A stretch of DNA of 64,000 bases from Viola odorata (Eukaryota; Streptophyta; Magnoliopsida; Malpighiales; Violaceae), in assembly GCA_963691705.1 (NCBI GenBank), contig OY829543.1, positions 34,485,025 to 34,549,024 of the forward strand, written 5' to 3'. The notes below the pieces were generated by a model that ran no database searches, was not told the DNA's origin, and saw only the letters and a program-made list of their open reading frames with translations. This document shows, piece by piece, positions 12,860-24,293 of this stretch (positions are counted from its first letter, which is position 1; every line of letters begins with the position of its first letter). A program made the translations under genes and the position numbers.

Positions 12860-12866
12860 TATTTAT
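12860..12866 (+). promoter_or_regulatory. TATA-like box of antisense unit 2
   Basis: tatttat, 79 bases upstream of the ATG at 12939; the weakest of the four TATA-like boxes. Confidence 0.3.
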
Positions 12867-12938
12867 GGGGAGTTCTTCTTCTTTTCCCTGTTCACCTTCT
12901 TCTTCATACTTTCCTGTTGCTACTGATTTTCATTTCCC

Positions 12939-13364
12939 ATGGCTGGCTCATATGATCAGGTCTCCGATGAGTGAGAATCTCGTCCGACCCCTCCGACCAT
13001 ACCAGATTCTGACAATCCTCCTTCGCCGCCGTGCCTGAAGAGGCGATTGCCTTGCCGTGGAGGTCGGAAGAGGTCGAAGAAGAGAGCAAATTCTAAGACC
13101 ACTGGCTGGTTTTCTTCTTTTTCAGCCCCTCCGGCTTATAAGGGCAAAGAATTATTTCCTCCTGCTGACTGGTTTGAAGAGGAGGCTCCTCCAGGCAATA
13201 CCGTCGTAAAGGTGGCATCTTCCGCTGTGAAGGGGGAGTCCAAACCGTTAATACCGAGTACGGAGCGAAAGGCTGACAAATCTCCTCCTCTTGCGGATGA
13301 GGAGCTTCCGTCCTCAGATGATGAATACTGCTATTGGTCCTCTTACTGGCCTGACGATGATTGA
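12939..13364 (+). pseudogene. Antisense unit 2: small basic-then-acidic ORF
   Basis: 141 codons from ATG 12939 (MAGSYDQVSDE) to TGA, with one in-frame TGA at codon 12. The product is rich in Pro, Ser, Lys and Glu. It has a basic cluster RGGRKRSKKRAN near residue 40 that could be a nuclear localisation signal, and an acidic end SSDDEYCYWSSYWPDDD. No known domain is recognised. It lies between unit 1 and the large unit 3, all on the plus strand. Whether it is translated on its own or was once an exon of a neighbour cannot be told from sequence. Confidence 0.45.
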
Positions 13365-13656
13365 TTCCGCCCTGGCCATCCTGTGTAGATGTCGTATGGC
13401 TATTACTAAATGAAATGATGCTTTTGCTTTTTCAGTCTTGCATGCTCAGGCGTTAGCCCCTCTTTTGACAGATGGCTATCTTTGAGAGACTACCTGTTGC
13501 TTTGATGTAACCGCTTGCAACTGATTGTCAGTAACTACCCCCTTCAGAAGATATAAATGCTTAGACATAAATATTCTTCTGAAGTTTTTCACACGTGTCA
13601 CTTTTGCTTTGGGGCGTGTCCCATTTTTACAGGCTGTTCAATTTTTGAACTCAACC

Positions 13657-13663
13657 TTTAAAA
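13657..13663 (+). promoter_or_regulatory. TATA-like box of antisense unit 3
   Basis: tttaaaa followed by gggagc, 191 bases upstream of the ATG at 13848, with a pyrimidine-rich leader between. Confidence 0.35.
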
Positions 13664-13847
13664 GGGAGCAACTGCTTTCTTTTAATACTCTTTGCTCGCG
13701 CTTCGAAATTTTCTCTTTCTCTCTCTAAATTTTTGCTTCAAAGGAAGTTACGACCACCGTTCGCCGGCGCCGACGGTTTTGTCCACCGCCTTCTGTTCAA
13801 GGTACTTTTACTTCTTCTTCTTCAAATTTTCTTCTTGCTGATTCATT

Positions 13848-15971
13848 ATGAGCACGTCTAGGGTGCCCAAGGGTACTCAGTGGCCTATGGCCACACATAG
13901 GTCTTCGAATGGTCTCCAGTGGCCCATAGATTAAGAAATTGAGAGAACACCCAGTATTTTTGTTGATGAAACGGTATTGGAGGCAGAGTTGGAGGAAAAT
14001 GGAATCTTTTTCCCTCCTGGTTACTCCGTCAAAATTCCTGATGCCGGTTATCGGCTTCATGACCCTCTATCGGGGAGCGATAGGATGGTATATTTTAATA
14101 TGTTCCTTTACGGTTTTCGCTTTCCCATTCACGAAGCGGTGAAAGGGTTATTGGTTCGTTATGACATTAACCCAGCTCAGATTACGCCTTCCTCCTGGTG
14201 CAGGATTCATGCCTTCATTCGTACTTGTGAGTTGCGGGGTATCTTCATCCCGTCTATCAATTTATTCCGCAAGTCCTTTAGTTTCAAGTGCCGCAACTGT
14301 GTGGTGGATATCACCCCGAGGTGGAATGACGCGTTAGTGCAGTCATTCTGGTAGAAATTCCAGGGCTTTGAAGAGATTGTGGCTGATTGGAAGAGCGGTT
14401 TCTTCATCATGAAATTGCCTTTCCGCCCTTGGCCTAGGGGTTTCAATCGGTGTCTTGATGATTCCATTTGGACAAACCCGTCCGTAATATCCAAGGAAGA
14501 ACATCGGCAAACGAACATGCTGCTGGAACTGAGCTCGTCCTTTCGCATTCGAGAGTTTGCCTTGTACAAGCTTATAGAGGAGTGTACTATAAGTAAGTTT
14601 CTTTTCCCCCGTTATTGCTTCGGCTTATTCACTGTTCTGATATGTCTTGTTGACAGGTGACACTGGAAATTAATCGTCGGGTGATAAGGACGTTCCTTTG
14701 AACGTGAAGCCACTTCAATCACTGCCGCCCTCTCCTCCGCCTGAGAGTTCCAGTCATCCTGCCGCTCCACCAAAGAGAAAAAGATTCAAGACAGTTGCCA
14801 GGCGCGATATCTCCCACCAGACCTCTCGTTTCCTCGAGAGGTGGTTACCTATTCGGAACAGAGGAGCGACTCCAAATCGTCCCAAGGCTGAAGTAACCAA
14901 CAGTGGTAGCGAGGACATGGATACCGACTCTGGGCTTCGTCATACTTCCGCGGCTCAGCGGAAGAAGCTAAGAATGGGAAATAGCAACCCAGTCGCTGAG
15001 GCTGCTTTGAAGAAGGTTAACGAAACCCCTGTTATTGGGGCTGATTCTCTTGGTGGTGCGAGTACTTCTAAAATGGCGACAACGACTGAGGCGTCAACCT
15101 TCGTACCTCCTGAAACTTCCGAGGTTCCGCCAACGGTCAACCTTTCTCCTTCAACTGCCGCTCCCGATTCTCCTATTTCCTCTTTCATTCCTGATATCGC
15201 TGCACCAAACCTTGAGCCTGCCGCTATCTCTGATCCTCAGCCAACTGGCCTTCTGCCGTTATTCTGTACTTCTATCTCAGGAGTTGGCGGTTCCGCCGAA
15301 AATTGCTCTCCTCCTTTTACCGCTAATCTTTCCTCACAAGGTCCCCAAAGAGCCACTTCCTATCGCCTGGATCTGTCCACCTTTGGCACCAGTGGACTTT
15401 GCGCACTGGGAATATCGGACCCGCTATCGTGAAGCGACCCGGTAGGCTCAATCGTAAGTGCGATATTTGGCTCTCCTGAAGATAAGGAGGAGATGTTAGG
15501 GCTTCCTCTGGAGGTTCATCGCGAACGCGCTCTGAATGACATGTTGGCTAGCTTCCGCATGCTGAATTACTTTCTCGATATTCATGGTGACAAGATTCGA
15601 GGTTCCCCTGCCAAGGTGGCAGAGTTGACACAACTCCAGAGCGATACCCAAGCAGAGCTTAACGACTGTCGTGCTGAATTGGCCAGAGAGAAGTCGATAG
15701 GGAAGGCAAAGATAGAGCTCTTGGAGGCAGAATTGGTGGCTGCCGACAGAAGAAACTCTCTCCTTCGTGAAGAGATATCAGCAGCGACACGAATTTGGCG
15801 AAAGTACCCACTGAGATATCACGGTGGAAAAACAAGGCAATACGAGCCTTTGCCATCGAATTTCCAGACTATTACCATAGCGAGGCTTTCAATCCTGCCA
15901 AGATAGTTGATTACGCCTTTGAAAAATTGAAGGATATAGATGTCGGGGGCAATAAAGGAGTTCTTCCATGA
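13848..15971 (+). pseudogene. Antisense unit 3: Transposase_28-like gene, copy A
   Basis: A plant gypsy-associated extra gene, antisense to gag-pol. From ATG 13848 the frame carries YFNMFLYGFRFPIHEAVKGL, INPAQITPSSWCRIHAFI and GIFIPSINLFRKSF, which resemble the conserved core of the Pfam family Transposase_28 (putative gypsy-type transposon); its function is unknown. A 64-bp intron fits at 14593-14656 (gtaagt...ttgacag), and the frame continues across it. Downstream come a Pro/Ser/Lys-rich linker, the motif YFLDIHGDKI (near 15565) and a coiled coil (15640-15780). An indel near 15771-15785 shifts the frame; the C-terminal part with AIEFPDYYHSEAFNPAKIVD ends at 15971. At least four in-frame stops (13932, 14352, one just after the intron, 15430) make it a pseudogene. 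Confidence 0.75.
14593..14656 (+). other. Predicted intron of copy A
   Basis: gtaagt donor, pyrimidine-rich end and ttgacag acceptor. Removing it joins ...TIS to DTGN in frame. Copy B has an intron at the equivalent place after the conserved domain. Confidence 0.65.
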
Positions 15972-16376
15972 TTTGCGTAAGGTAGCGCTTGAGAGTGTTT
16001 TATTTTTCTTCAAACATTGGTTTCATTTGGCTTGTAATAATTGATAACTCTTGCATAATAACGACTGTCATTCCACTCCGGATAACAATTAATTTCCTTC
16101 TTGGCGTTATCTTGATGGTTACGTCATCATGCTTATCCTCTTTTTGATAAAGTGATTCTACTTTTCGGAGCATTTAATGCTCAGGATCCCCTCATTAATG
16201 TGAGCGAAGGATCAGGATGGTTCAGAGACACGTGTCTGCTCATCAGGACGCTAGGGCTAGCGTGATTTGATAGAATCAAAGCGTCTTCTCACTTTTCTAG
16301 GGGTTGTACTCATTGCTCACGCCTGTCACGCGCGTTGCAAATGTTCCAGTAGTCATTTCTCTTGGCCTCTTAGGGT

Positions 16377-16383
16377 TATAAAA
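16377..16383 (+). promoter_or_regulatory. TATA box of antisense unit 4
   Basis: tataaaa in a ggttataaaaccc context, 178 bases upstream of the ATG at 16555. It is the clearest of the four boxes. Confidence 0.45.
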
Positions 16384-16554
16384 CCCAACACTTTATTTTT
16401 TTTTCCCCTTTCAATAATCTATTTTCTCTGTATCTTCTCAAATCGTCTTGCATTTCTGGTTTTCATCTCTTGGGTACTTCAATTTTCTTCTCAAAAAGGT
16501 ACTTCTTTATTCCCTTTGCTGTCTTCTTCATCTTTTTGCTTTCTTTTTCCACTA

Positions 16555-18878
16555 TGGGTAAAAGAAAAACTCGTGCTTCTGGGTCTAAATTGATTGATGA
16601 GGAAAAGTTAGATAATATAGCCAGTACTATTACTTCTTTGACTATCCTTCATAAACATCTGACCGATTACAGTGCTAACATCCCTGAGGGCTTCGAGGTT
16701 TCTGTCGCCTCTAAGTCTTTACGCCTGAACAACATTCTGACCGGCAAACCCAGAATCTTGTATGCCCAGATGTTTCGCTACGGTTTCTAGTTTTCGGTTG
16801 ACTTTTTTATCCAAGAGTTGCTCACTTCTCTTGATCTGAGCCCAGTTCAATTAGCTCCAAATGCCTACTGCGGCGTTTATGCATTTCTAGAACTCTATAA
16901 GTACAAGGGAATTACCTCTCCTTCCCTTGCGTTACTCAAGTGTTTATTTCGGATGTATAACTGTCGGGGTGTGATAGCGATATCACCCCGTTATGATGAC
17001 GATTCGCTCAAGAATTTTACCTGGAAACTCCTTCATTTAGAGTCCTCCATCGACAAATGGAAAGAACAATTTTTTGTTGTCGAGACTCCCGAACTTCCGG
17101 ATCCATGGTGGCGGTCTAGTTTCAACCAAGGCGTCAAGGACAGTGCTTGGTGCCGGGAGGCTCTTAACGAGGCAGAGCAAGGCTGGTTTGATAAGTTACT
17201 CAAACTGGAAATCAACATTTACACTCGTCTTCTAGCCTGCAGGGCCGATATCCGAGCCTGCGTTAGACGTGAGTACCACGTCATTTTTTGATTTTCAGTA
17301 TTGGTACTAACGCTAACGTTGTCTTGTGCTTTTGCAGCGACTGATCCCAAGTACATTCCCGAGAGTGTCAGGAGGCGCTTGAAAAGGCTTCGACAAAGAG
17401 AGGAGGTTGATTAAATGGCCGTGGCTGTTGATATCGCCACCACTTTAGTTGTTCCACCTGTTACCGTTTCAATTCCTCCCCAAACATCTTCTATTTCGGT
17501 TGACGGGGAAACCGACACCATTCCTGTTGGTATTCCTATCATATCAGTTGCTGCTCTTCCTGTTCGGTCAATCGCTCCTAGGGCTTCCGCTAAAGGAAAA
17601 AAGAAAAGGAAAACAATGAGCATTGCCACCCTCCCGCCTTCTTTGGACACGGCCGGCTCTTCGGAAGCACCTATCGCTGAGACGGTAACTGGAAATGCTT
17701 CGCGATACCTCTTGCGTTGTTTTTCAATACCTTTTTGCATTTTCTTTTATTTTTTCATATCTAGTGATTGTTTTTCTTCATAGGATACTTCTGGTGCCTC
17801 TACCCCTAAGCTACCGCCGGGCAATATGGATTTGAGGCATATCTTGGGCCAATTGAGGAAGAGGCAGAGGCCCGATGGAGGAGGCCCAAGCCTGACATCG
17901 AGTTAAGTTGACGTCGGAGAGAGGCCTCAAATCGTCCTTGACTCTTCAGTACCTCCCCCGGACCAGGTTACTACCATTTTTGGGAATATGGTCGCTCATG
18001 GGCCTTTTGAAACTTCTCCGCCTTCGTTTGGTTCGGGGGTTCCTCGTTTCTCTTCTAACGTGGTCTACAATGATGACCTGTCAGGCTTCTCCTCCTATCA
18101 GCCCCATGACACTTTCGGGCCCCAAGGGGGTTCCTCTACTAACCAGCCTCCCTCTCCTGCCGCCGTGTTCTTTGTTCCTTCCGATGCTTCAATGCTTAAA
18201 TGCTTTGGGGAGGGAACGGTAGTGTCCAACCTCTTGGCCGATATAAGCTCATTTAACACTGCTAGGCCCATTACTCATCAAGGGGACCTGACTACGCTAC
18301 GTAGTTCAGGAATCGCGGTCATTGGGGGCGATAACTCCGCTATCACTGCTTCATTCTTGGCCGCTCATATGCTAACATCTCCCAAAGAACGAAGCACTTT
18401 TGCCACTGAGGGAGATGGAGAGCAAGTTTATTTGCTGCGCTCTAACCTTTTTACCGGTCTCCTCCGGTTTCACCATTATACAGAGCGCATGTCGTAAAGG
18501 ACGGCTGCCCTTGCCGCTTCCACGGATAAACTTTCAAAGGAGCAAGAGGAGAAGCAGAGATTGCTGGAAGAGCGAGACAGATGAATAAGGGCCTTGGAAG
18601 CGGCCAAAGAGGAGGCAAGAGAGGCGAAGGAACAGTTGGCCGCTTCTAACGCCGCTTTGTCAGCTGAACAGTCAAAAAGTATCGCTCTCGAGGGAGAGAA
18701 AGCAGCCCTGGTGGAAGAGAGAGCAGCCTTGGCAAGAGAGAAGGTGGCACTTGAGAAAGAGACATCGGTCAAGTGTCAATGGTATATTGAAAAGACTGCT
18801 GCCATCATGGCTGACTACTTTGTGGAGATTCATGGAGATGAATTTTACAAAGGTGACGCCGTTTCTAACGCCTTCTGA
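16555..18878 (+). pseudogene. Antisense unit 4: Transposase_28-like gene, copy B
   Basis: Paralogue of copy A, same strand. ATG 16555 starts MGKRKTRASGSKLIDEEKLD. The core domain shows YAQMFRYGF, LDLSPVQLAPNAYCGVYAFL and GITSPSLALLKCLFRMYN, parallel to copy A. Two introns fit: about 17272-17338 (gtgagt...ttgcag), matching the intron position of copy A, and about 17683-17783 (gtaact...catag). After a Pro/Ser-rich linker comes a coiled coil of Ala/Glu/Lys heptads (about 18540-18770), then DYFVEIHGDEFYKG, the same motif as in copy A, but here after the coiled coil instead of before it. In-frame stops near 16788, 17412, 17906, 18498 and 18582 mark a pseudogene. Probable nuclear protein of unknown role. 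Confidence 0.75.
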
Positions 18879-20229
18879 TCTTAATGACGAGGCTTTCGCT
18901 TAGCCAGATCGAATGGCTACCAAGGGAGGGAGAGTTCAGGGAACCCCTTGTAGGCAGGGTATTATCGCCCCTTCTTTTTGTGAGGATTGAGCGTTATCCT
19001 TTTTTTGTTCATCTTTTGTATATTTTTGCAACCCTTCGTGGGTGTTTAAACAATAGCACATCTATTGTATTGGTTTCCTTTTGTTGTTGTTTTTTTTTTA
19101 TCGCGGCCGTCGCGCCGTTATCATCCTGGTTATGCTGACGGGCTTTGTCAGGTTTAACTTAACCACTGCTCGGCCTCATCAGAGATGATATTCCTCCAAA
19201 AAGAAGTATCTTTCCCACGATCAAAAGAGATGACGAATAGGGTCTTTAGGCCCTATTCCTCGAATCATGCAAAAATCAGCGCGGTTGGCCTCGCATCAAT
19301 TTTGTTGACGGGTTGCGCAACCCTACTATCGCCTCGAGCATCACCATCTCCGTCAGTCAGGGATATCCTGCACACTCTCGATTAATATTTGTTAGTAAGA
19401 GATATGCGATAACAGACACGGGTTACCCATAGGAGCCCATCCGCTGCCATTCTAGGGTGCAGGTGTTGCTTGTTATCGCTTTCTCAACCAGCTCACTTCA
19501 CCAGGGATTCCGCATCTGGTTACTCGCTGGGATTTCGCGATTCTTCGTGTTTCCACGCTACTACAATCGGCCAGAAAGTGCCTCTTCTTAGTGAGCTATC
19601 TAATCAGGACAGGCCATCACAAGGTTAGGATTTTTCACTTTCGGGCATTATCCTCGCACCCCGGAATCGTGCCCTCACTTAGTGAGCCGTCTATATTAGC
19701 CCGGTCATAAGGATAGGATTTTCACTTCCAAGATGGAGTTACTATCTCCTTGGGGCGTGCCTCTCCTTAACGAGCCATCTCCACGAGAACGGTCAACATA
19801 AGGATTGGGTTTCACTTCCAGGGATACTGGGCGTGCCTCATCTTAGTGGGCCGCCTATATTAGCGCGGTTTACCAAAAGGAAAGGACTTTTCACCCCCGG
19901 GGGCGTCGGGACGTGCCTCGTCTTATGGCCCACACGTGGCTACCACAAGGATAGGACTTTTCACTCCCAACGCTAAATATTATGTGTGCCAGGGTGTGCC
20001 CTCACTTAGTGAGCCGTCTGATCAGGACCGACCATCACAAGGATATGACTTTTCACTCCTGACAACCTCCTTTTTGTTTTTCTTTCATCGTCTGCACACA
20101 CACACATAGCCGCAAAACACAAGAAAGCTCACTATTCGAGCGTTAGCATGGGTTAGGGCTAGCGTTAGTAAAAGGTGCAAAGATAAATCAAAGTCTAGCA
20201 TGATATAATTTCAAACGAGCAATATTGCA
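18879..20229. other. Tat non-coding spacer between copy B and integrase
   Basis: About 1.35 kb without coding potential on either strand, apart from short chance frames. The right half is an imperfect tandem repeat (19570-20065). Confidence 0.6.
19570..20065. repeat. Imperfect 65-100-bp tandem repeat, six units
   Basis: Six diverged units, each with cgtgcctc..cttagtgagcc followed by caaggataggacttttcac. Unit starts are near 19577, 19666, 19766, 19831, 19911 and 20004. Such arrays in the 3' untranslated part are common in Tat-type elements and are known seeds for satellite DNA. Confidence 0.75.
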
Positions 20230-21420
20230 GGAGTTAGGTAAGGGGGAACTGTCAAGTGTCTCCAGATGATATGCTCCTCTCCCGACAGTACGGGTAACGC
20301 GGTACGACCCTTCCCAGTTCGAGCTGAGCTTCCCCCGTCGTTGACCGGTTGCTCACTGGTCCCTGAGTACCAGGTCACCTTCTTTCAGCAGCCGTTCTTT
20401 GACGCGCCTATTGTGATAACGCGCCATCTTTTGCTTATAGTGCAACATTTTCAAAAGAGCTTCCTCTTGCAATTCTGGCAGCGCGTCAAGATTTGCACGC
20501 AACCTTTCCTCATTCAGCTCTTCTCTAAAATAGGCCACTCGTAGGCTCATAGTACCAATCTCCACGGGCGTGACGACCTCAGTACCGAAAGCCAGTGCGA
20601 ATGGTGTCTCTCCTGTGTTGGTTTTCGTGGTCATGCGGTATACCCACATCACATACGGTAGTTCATCTGCCCACTTCTTTTTGTATCCCTCTAGGTTCTT
20701 CTTAACACCGTTAAGGATGGCTCGGTTTGTCACCTCAGCCTGGCCATTGGTCTGCGGATGAGCCACGGAAGAGAACCTTTGCTCGATTCTGAACTCCACG
20801 CATTGGTCTCTGAAAAATTGTCTGGTGAATTGCGTTCCGTTATCGCTGACTAGCACACGGGGTACGCCGAATCGCATGATGACTTGATGTTTGAAGAAAC
20901 GCCAGATTTTCTCTATCGTGATGTTGGCAACAGCCTCAGCTTCTAACCATTTGGTAAAGTAGTTTACCGTCACGACCACAAACTTTAACTGAGACCTCGC
21001 CTTCGGAAACGGTCATAGGATATCAATTCCCCATTTCGCAAAAGGACAAGGAGCGATGATGTCATAAATTTGTATGGCGGGTTGTCGAGGAATCTTGGAG
21101 AATTCCTGTCACTTTTGGCAAGTTCGCACGTAATTATGGTAGTCTTTTCGGATAGTAGGCCAGTAGAACCCCGATCTAAAGACCTGCGCAGCCAGGGTGC
21201 CGCCGGACGCGTGCATACCGTAAATTCTTTCGTGGATTTCGCGGAGGGTATGAAGGCCTTCTTGTTCCGTTATGCACCTGGTAGCTGGATGAGAGAGACA
21301 TCTCCGCATCAGTTCTCCGTTAAAGTACGTGCACCGTGCCGCTTGCTTTAACACTTTCTTCTTCTTAGCGTTATCCACTGGTAGCTCATCATGTTTCAAG
21401 TATTTTATGACGGGGATTCT
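20230..21420 (-). pseudogene. Tat integrase
   Basis: Integrase, which inserts the retrotransposon cDNA into chromosomes. The N-terminal zinc-binding part has H and H in REIHERIYGMHASG and a C in RTCQK, but the last Cys position is a TGA stop. The core has WGID (first acidic residue, then a stop two codons on), VSDNGTQF (second) and HPQTNGQAEVTNRA (third). The usual DYFTKW block reads NYFTKW. A GPY/F-like tail (GKLSSNWEGSYRV) follows a stop at 20353. The frame is continuous from the second RNase H region, with several stops. It lies at the 3' end of pol as in all Ty3/gypsy elements. Confidence 0.85.
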
Positions 21421-21840
21421 CTAGTTGTTTTCACTTTCTTCTACGTAGAGCGTCGCCTGTTCTTCCATAAAGTAAGGTACGGGTATCTCTCGGTAGTACA
21501 CCCCTTTAGGTATGGACGCTTCCAGGTTTGCTGCGAGTTTGGCGAGGTTATCCGCCTCAGTGTTATCCTCTCGAGGAATGTGCTCGAAGCTGACTTGTAT
21601 GCCACTTTTCTTTATTTCTATCAACTCGCGTTTCACCTTGGCAAGGTATTGCACCATGATGGGCTCCCTAGCTTGAGAGTGTCCCAGAACTTGGTCTATT
21701 ATCAGCTTGGAGTCTCCCAACCTCCCTGAGTCATGTATTCCTTTTATGGAGAAGTTTTTCCCTATCCTGATCCCGACTAATAGCGCTTCGTATTCTGCGG
21801 CGTTATTGGACAACGGCTGCAGGATACGGATGGCATATCA
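21421..21840 (-). pseudogene. Second, archaeal-type RNase H of the Tat element
   Basis: Contains NNAAEYEALLVGIRIG, the glutamate-bearing helix, GDSKLIIDQV and REDNTEADNLAKLA, the pattern of the extra archaeal-like RNase H that Tat-lineage elements carry between the normal RNase H and integrase. It would degrade the RNA strand of the RNA-DNA hybrid. A stop at 21840 separates it from the upstream tether region (21840-22036), and it ends in a stop at 21421. This domain is the strongest single argument for the Tat lineage. Confidence 0.85.
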
Positions 21841-22038
21841 CACATGGATGCCATGAGGCCCACTCATGAAGATTTCGGCCCCGGCAAGCTCTTGATTTTT
21901 GGCGCCTTCCACGTGGATGACTCGCAGGTCGGTGTAGGTTTCAGGGAAGGGGAGGTCCAAATCCTCTCTTTCTTTTTCAGTCAACTCCGTCAGTGGATCT
22001 GGCATGAAGGTGCATTCCGCGATAAAGTCTGCCAGAAT

Positions 22039-23465
22039 TTAAGCCTTCACAGACGGTCGGGATCTATAGTGTAACCCATATTGTTCAAGCTCGATAGCCC
22101 AAATCAGCATTCTCCCCGAGGATTCGGGCTTCCAAAATATCCTTTTTAAAGGTTGGTCCGTAAGCACGATGAAGGTATGACCTTGAAAATATCGACTCAT
22201 TTTCCGCGTGGCTTGTATCAATGCGAACACTATTTTCTCTATACGGGCGTATCTCAGCTCGGCGTCTTTCAAGATGTGACTTATGAAGTATACAGGGCGG
22301 TGTGTGTGATTGTCATCTCGCACAAGGACCGCACTGACCACTTCGTCAGCAACCCCGAGGTATAAATACAGGATATCGCCAAGCTCTGGTCTTGTCAACA
22401 CCAAGTCAGACGATAGATAGGCCTTCAGGCCCGCAAACGCTTCTTCAAATTCTGTTGTCCATCCGAAGACGGCTTTCTTGCGTATAAGTTTGAAAAAGGG
22501 GAGGCACCTCTCGCCTTGCTTAGAAATAAATCATCCCAGAGCGATAACACGCACTGTTAGCTTCTGTATCTCCTTTACAGTTCGAGGGGATATCATGTCT
22601 TGGATTGCTTTGATTTTTGACGGGTGGGTTGGATACCCTTTTGACTGACCATGTAACCCAAAAATTTACCCGTTTGAAAGGCAAACATGCACTTCCGAGG
22701 GTTCAGCTTCATTTGATATTGCTTCATTACTTCGAAGACTTCCGCCATATCAGACAAGTGGTCTTTGAGGCTTTGGCTTTTGACCAGTATGTCATCGACA
22801 TACGCTTCTACGTTTCGCCCAATTTGATTTTTAAAGACTTGATTCGCCATTCGCTGGAAGTTGGCTCCAGCATTTTTTAACCCAAAAGGCATCGCCGTGT
22901 AGCAATAAATGGCCTTGGGAGTGATGAAAGCAGTTTTCTCTTCATCCTCATTGGCCATGGGAATTTGGTGGTACCCCGAGTTGGCATCTAGTGAGCTCAA
23001 ATAGGCGTACCTGGTAGCCTGATCGACTAGCTGATCAATCCGAGGAAGTGGGTAACAGTCTTTAGGACAGGCGTCATTCAAATCTGTGAAGTCGATGCAT
23101 ATACGCCACTCTCCGTTGGGCTTGGGAACCAAGACGGGGTTAGCCAACCATGTAGGATATTGTACTTCTCGAATAAAGCCAGCGTCGAGAAGCTTCGCTA
23201 CTTCTTTGTCGACATCAGTCGCTTTTTCTGTAGAGAAGGTGCGTCGTTTCTGCTGAACTGGTTTTACGTCAGGGTTGACATTAAGCCAATGTTCCGCTAC
23301 CTCCCACGAGATACCGGGCTTGTCAGATGGTTTCCATGCAAATTCTCCCTTGCACTTGTTCAATAACTGGGCTAACTGAAAATTTTCCTCCAGGCTGAGG
23401 TTATCGCTAACCAGGAATATGACCCCATCCACCCTGTTAACTGGTACATGAGTCATCTTGTCCAC
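22039..23465 (-). pseudogene. Tat reverse transcriptase and first RNase H
   Basis: Reverse transcriptase copies the element RNA to DNA. Motifs in order: RICIDFTDLNDACPKD, YAYLSSLDANSGYHQI (first catalytic Asp), TAMPFGLKNAGANFQRM and EAYVDDILVKS, whose YVDD pair is intact. The RT frame runs open from 23465 to a stop at 22593. The RNase H part (VLVRDDNHTHRPVYFIS, YFQGHTFIVLTDQPLKRIF) is in another frame, so an indel lies between about 22404 and 22600. Upstream the frame joins protease and gag, so gag-pro-RT was one long reading frame. Confidence 0.9.
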
Positions 23466-23603
23466 GGGTTGAGTGCATTTCTCGTCATTTTATTCATATG
23501 GATCCACCGTCATGCACACGTACCTATCGCAACTCTTCTGAGTCATAAGCAGGTAGCATTCAGCCGTTAACTTCTAATTAACCCGGATCGAGACCACACC
23601 ATC

Positions 23604-24293
23604 CTAGGAAGGATACTTCAACCTCAGATGCTTTTGCGATATCGCCGCTCCGAAATGGTTGAGGAATGGCCGCCTCAATATGGCGTTATAAGGCAGACTT
23701 AGGTCCACCACCAAAAATAGAAGCTCCTCTGACCGCTTGGAGGTATCTTCCTTAAAATATACCGGCAAGGTGGTTACTCCAATCACTGGGATGGGGACTC
23801 CGTCTACTCCGATAATGGTTTTTTTGCAGGGCGTAAGCTCGTTATCAGGACGCTTCATGAGATTGTAAGCTTCCAGTGATAATAGGTTCACGACGCTTCC
23901 GTTGTCCACAAGAGTACTTCTAACTCCATGGCTCGCGATAATGGGCGTAACTACTAACGCATCATTGTGTGGATATACCATGCCCTTCTCATCCTCTTTA
24001 GAAAAGGATAATACCATGCGATCCACGACGCTTATCGCCTCACTTTTGATTGACACATCCGTTCGCTTCCGCTTATCCCCTGCCGCGGGTGTCAGCTGTG
24101 CGGACTCGTCCAGATAAGGTATGCCTCCAGCGATGATGTTAATGATGGGTACGTCTTTGTCATCAACCGTGAGCATTTCCCTATCTCTTCCTGCAAGACC
24201 AGCGTCGTTGCCTAGGGCGCGGGAAGGTGCCGGTCTGTCATCGGCTACTCTGTTTGTCGGGTTACTCTTAGCCTCTTCTTGTGTTTTGACGGC
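23604..24293 (-). pseudogene. Tat aspartic protease
   Basis: Protease that cuts the gag-pol polyprotein. The active-site region reads STLVDNGSVVNLLSLEAYN (Asp present; family members usually have DTGS or DSGS), and the flap/second-half motif is YNAILRRPFLNHFGA, where Tat proteases usually have a LGRP-type sequence. It is in frame with gag upstream and with RT downstream, separated from RT by stops in the 23465-23604 stretch. The linker between the gag zinc motif and the protease is long and charged. Confidence 0.8.

Noticed and set aside
14955..15445. Alternative frames over copy A (14955-15188 minus, 15035-15445 plus)
   Set aside because: Shadows of the Pro/Ser-rich linker of copy A; the real frame is set by the conserved core and the intron.
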